Source of the DNA: Bacteroidales bacterium
GTDB taxonomy: Bacteria > Bacteroidota > Bacteroidia > Bacteroidales > VadinHA17
DNA length: 9,195 nt
Reading direction: 5' to 3'
NCBI GenBank assembly: GCA_015486475.1
Contig: WFRO01000287.1
Span: 1 to 9,195 of the forward strand
In this document: one piece after another, positions 8,531 to 9,195 of the stretch
How positions within the stretch are numbered: the first letter of the stretch is position 1
Layout of the letters: the number at the start of each line of letters is the position of its first letter
Program-made: the position numbers and the translations under genes
Notes under the pieces: model-generated
The model's input: the letters and a program-made list of their open reading frames with translations, nothing else
Databases searched by the model: none
What the model was told of the DNA's origin: nothing

Positions 8531-8561
8531 CTTTTCTACAGGAGGTCGTTTTCTTTCCAAA
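8531..8561 (-). promoter_or_regulatory. Weak candidate Bacteroidota-type promoter for the susC-like operon
   Basis: On the minus strand, TTTG (8561 to 8558) is followed after exactly 19 nt by TAGAAAAG (8538 to 8531). The known Bacteroides consensus is TTTG at -33 and TAnnTTTG at -7, about 19 nt apart. The -33 element and spacing match, but the -7 element keeps only TA and the final G. It would give a leader of about 40 nt before the start at 8488. An HTCS-activated promoter may depart from consensus, so this is only a candidate. A better -7-like octamer (TATTTTTC, 8515 to 8508) has no -33 partner. Confidence 0.22.
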
Positions 8562-8585
8562 AAAGTTTTGATATCAGTTTTTTTT

Positions 8586-8608
8586 CTCCCCGGAACACTT
8601 TTCGGGAG
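8586..8608. repeat. Imperfect inverted repeat upstream of the susC-like operon
   Basis: CTCCC (8586-8590) and GGGAG (8604-8608) are complementary, and the stem can extend by CG/CG if one C is bulged. It is flanked by a run of eight T on the plus strand on the wrong side to act as a plus-strand terminator; on the minus strand the run reads as A, so it is not a canonical terminator for the HTCS gene either. It may be a protein-binding site or chance. Confidence 0.25.
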
Positions 8609-8677
8609 GATCGGAAAACAAACGTTTACTGAATGTATTATTCACTGATATACATCCACTTACCAAATACAGACAAG

Positions 8678-8717
8678 GGTTGGATTTTGTCCCGGAAGGT
8701 TGGATCCCGTCCGCGAT
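8678..8717. repeat. Direct repeat with 20-bp period, candidate regulator-binding site
   Basis: Two adjacent 20-bp units (8678-8697 and 8698-8717) share GGTTGGAT, three variable bases, then GTCC, and agree at 14 of 20 positions. The perfect 8-bp cores start exactly 20 bp apart, close to two helical turns. AraC-family regulators, including HTCS output domains, commonly bind direct repeats on one face of the helix. The unit begins 7 bp beyond the HTCS stop codon and lies about 190-230 bp upstream of the susC-like start, far from the weak promoter candidate. Repeat observed; binding function inferred. Confidence 0.4.
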
Positions 8718-8723
8718 AGCCGG

Positions 8724-9195
8724 TCAACGCTCCCTGCCGAGGCAGGAAGAAGGGGATCGTCCGAACTGCTTTTTGAAGGCTGTACTGAAATATTTGGCAT
8801 CGGAAAAACCGCACATGTAGGCCACCTCACTCACATTGTATTTCCCGCTTCTCAACAGCTCCCGTGCCTTGTTCAGCCGTATAGTGCGGATGAACTCTGC
8901 CGGTGAAAGGTCTATGAGCGAATGCAGCTTGTGGTAGAAAGCCGTGCGGCTCATGCCCGCGACGGTGTACAACATCCTTACCGACAGGTCCGGATCGTCA
9001 AGGTTCTCTTCGATGACCCGGGTGATCTTCCGCACGAAATCCCTGTCGAGGTCGCTCCGGATAACGGCGTCATTGTACCCCGCATCAGGATCCAGCAGTT
9101 TCTCCCGCAACTTCTTCCGGTTGTTGATGAGACTGCTGATCCGGGCGATGAGGATGGACGGATCAAAAGGTTTGGTGATATAGTCATCGGCACCG
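8724..9195 (-). CDS. Hybrid two-component system regulator, C-terminal part (receiver end plus AraC-type HTH)
   Basis: The frame is open to the window edge, so the start lies outside; 156 residues are visible. They begin GADDYITKPFD, the end of a response-regulator receiver domain with its conserved Lys, followed by a helical linker (ILIARISSLINNRKKLREKL). The rest is an AraC-family DNA-binding domain with two helix-turn-helix units: VAGMSRTAFYHKLHSLIDLS then PAEFIRTIRLNKARELL, and VSEVAYMCGFSDAKYFSTAF with KKQFGRSP. In Bacteroidota this order beside susC/susD is typical of HTCS proteins, which fuse a periplasmic sensor, histidine kinase, receiver and AraC domain in one inner-membrane chain and activate the neighbouring PUL on binding an oligosaccharide. 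Only the last two parts are visible, so a free-standing receiver-AraC regulator cannot be excluded. It ends at TGA 8724-8726, 235 bp before the susC-like start on the same strand. Confidence 0.9.
   Translation of the reverse strand, partial: GADDYITKPFDPSILIARISSLINNRKKLREKLLDPDAGYNDAVIRSDLDRDFVRKITRVIEENLDDPDLSVRMLYTVAGMSRTAFYHKLHSLIDLSPAEFIRTIRLNKARELLRSGKYNVSEVAYMCGFSDAKYFSTAFKKQFGRSPSSCLGRER

Noticed and set aside
8528..8544. Small hairpin CTCCT/AGGAG in the susC-like leader
   Set aside because: The stem is only 5 bp and the GGAG it contains is about 40 nt from the start codon, too far for a ribosome-binding switch; no riboswitch features are seen.
8489..8560. N-terminal extension of the SusC-like protein from an upstream TTG
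   Set aside because: It would place 24 mainly hydrophilic residues before an intact signal peptide that begins at the ATG codons at 8488 or 8482.
8489..8723. Antisense small RNA opposing the susC-like leader, as known for some Bacteroides PULs
   Set aside because: I looked for a TTTG / TAnnTTTG promoter on the plus strand in this region and found no pair with acceptable spacing, so it is not called.
8733..8746. Palindrome CCTGCC-GA-GGCAGG
   Set aside because: It lies inside the last codons of the HTCS gene with a 2-nt loop and no T tract, so it is explained by coding sequence and unlikely to be a terminator.
1..9195. CRISPR array, tRNA, rRNA, insertion sequence or attachment site
   Set aside because: No repeat-spacer pattern, RNA gene, transposase or terminal inverted repeats were seen on either strand.

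Overview
The window looks like part of a polysaccharide utilisation locus (PUL) from a member of the Bacteroidota, probably order Bacteroidales. This rests on an adjacent SusC-like TonB-dependent transporter and SusD-like lipoprotein, a third surface lipoprotein, a glycoside hydrolase family 3 (GH3) enzyme with a lipoprotein signal, and a regulator combining a receiver domain with an AraC-type DNA-binding domain, as in the hybrid two-component systems (HTCS) of this phylum. Starts are preceded mostly by A-rich sequence rather than strong Shine-Dalgarno sites, which is also typical. Codons favour C or G in third position (ATC, CTG, GTG, GGC), which produces long open frames on the opposite strand that are not genes.

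All genes lie on the minus strand, so transcription runs from high to low coordinates. At the right edge is the C-terminus of the HTCS regulator (8724-9195, cut by the window). A 235-bp intergenic region (8489-8723) follows; it holds a direct repeat with a 20-bp period next to the regulator's stop codon, two weak inverted repeats and a weak promoter candidate. Then come susC-like (5357-8488), susD-like (3809-5338, 18-nt gap) and a modular surface glycan-binding lipoprotein gene (2256-3797, 11-nt gap), which look like one operon. A GC-rich hairpin (2222-2249) follows, then a 32-codon ORF encoding a tiny single-pass membrane protein (2105-2203), and a GH3 lipoprotein gene (1-2013) whose 3' end is outside the window. 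No stretch over 300 bp lacks a gene.

In the inferred pathway, the glycan-binding lipoprotein and the SusD-like protein capture an oligosaccharide at the cell surface. The SusC-like transporter imports it using TonB energy. The GH3 enzyme removes sugar units from its non-reducing end, and the HTCS senses a breakdown product and activates the operon. The combination HTCS, SusC, SusD, modular binding protein and GH3 resembles known beta-glucan PULs, but the endo-acting enzyme that would identify the substrate is not in the window.

I see no clearly new biochemical system. The least explained elements are the 32-codon membrane ORF between the surface lipoprotein gene and the GH3 gene, and the 20-bp-period repeat upstream of the transporter operon.
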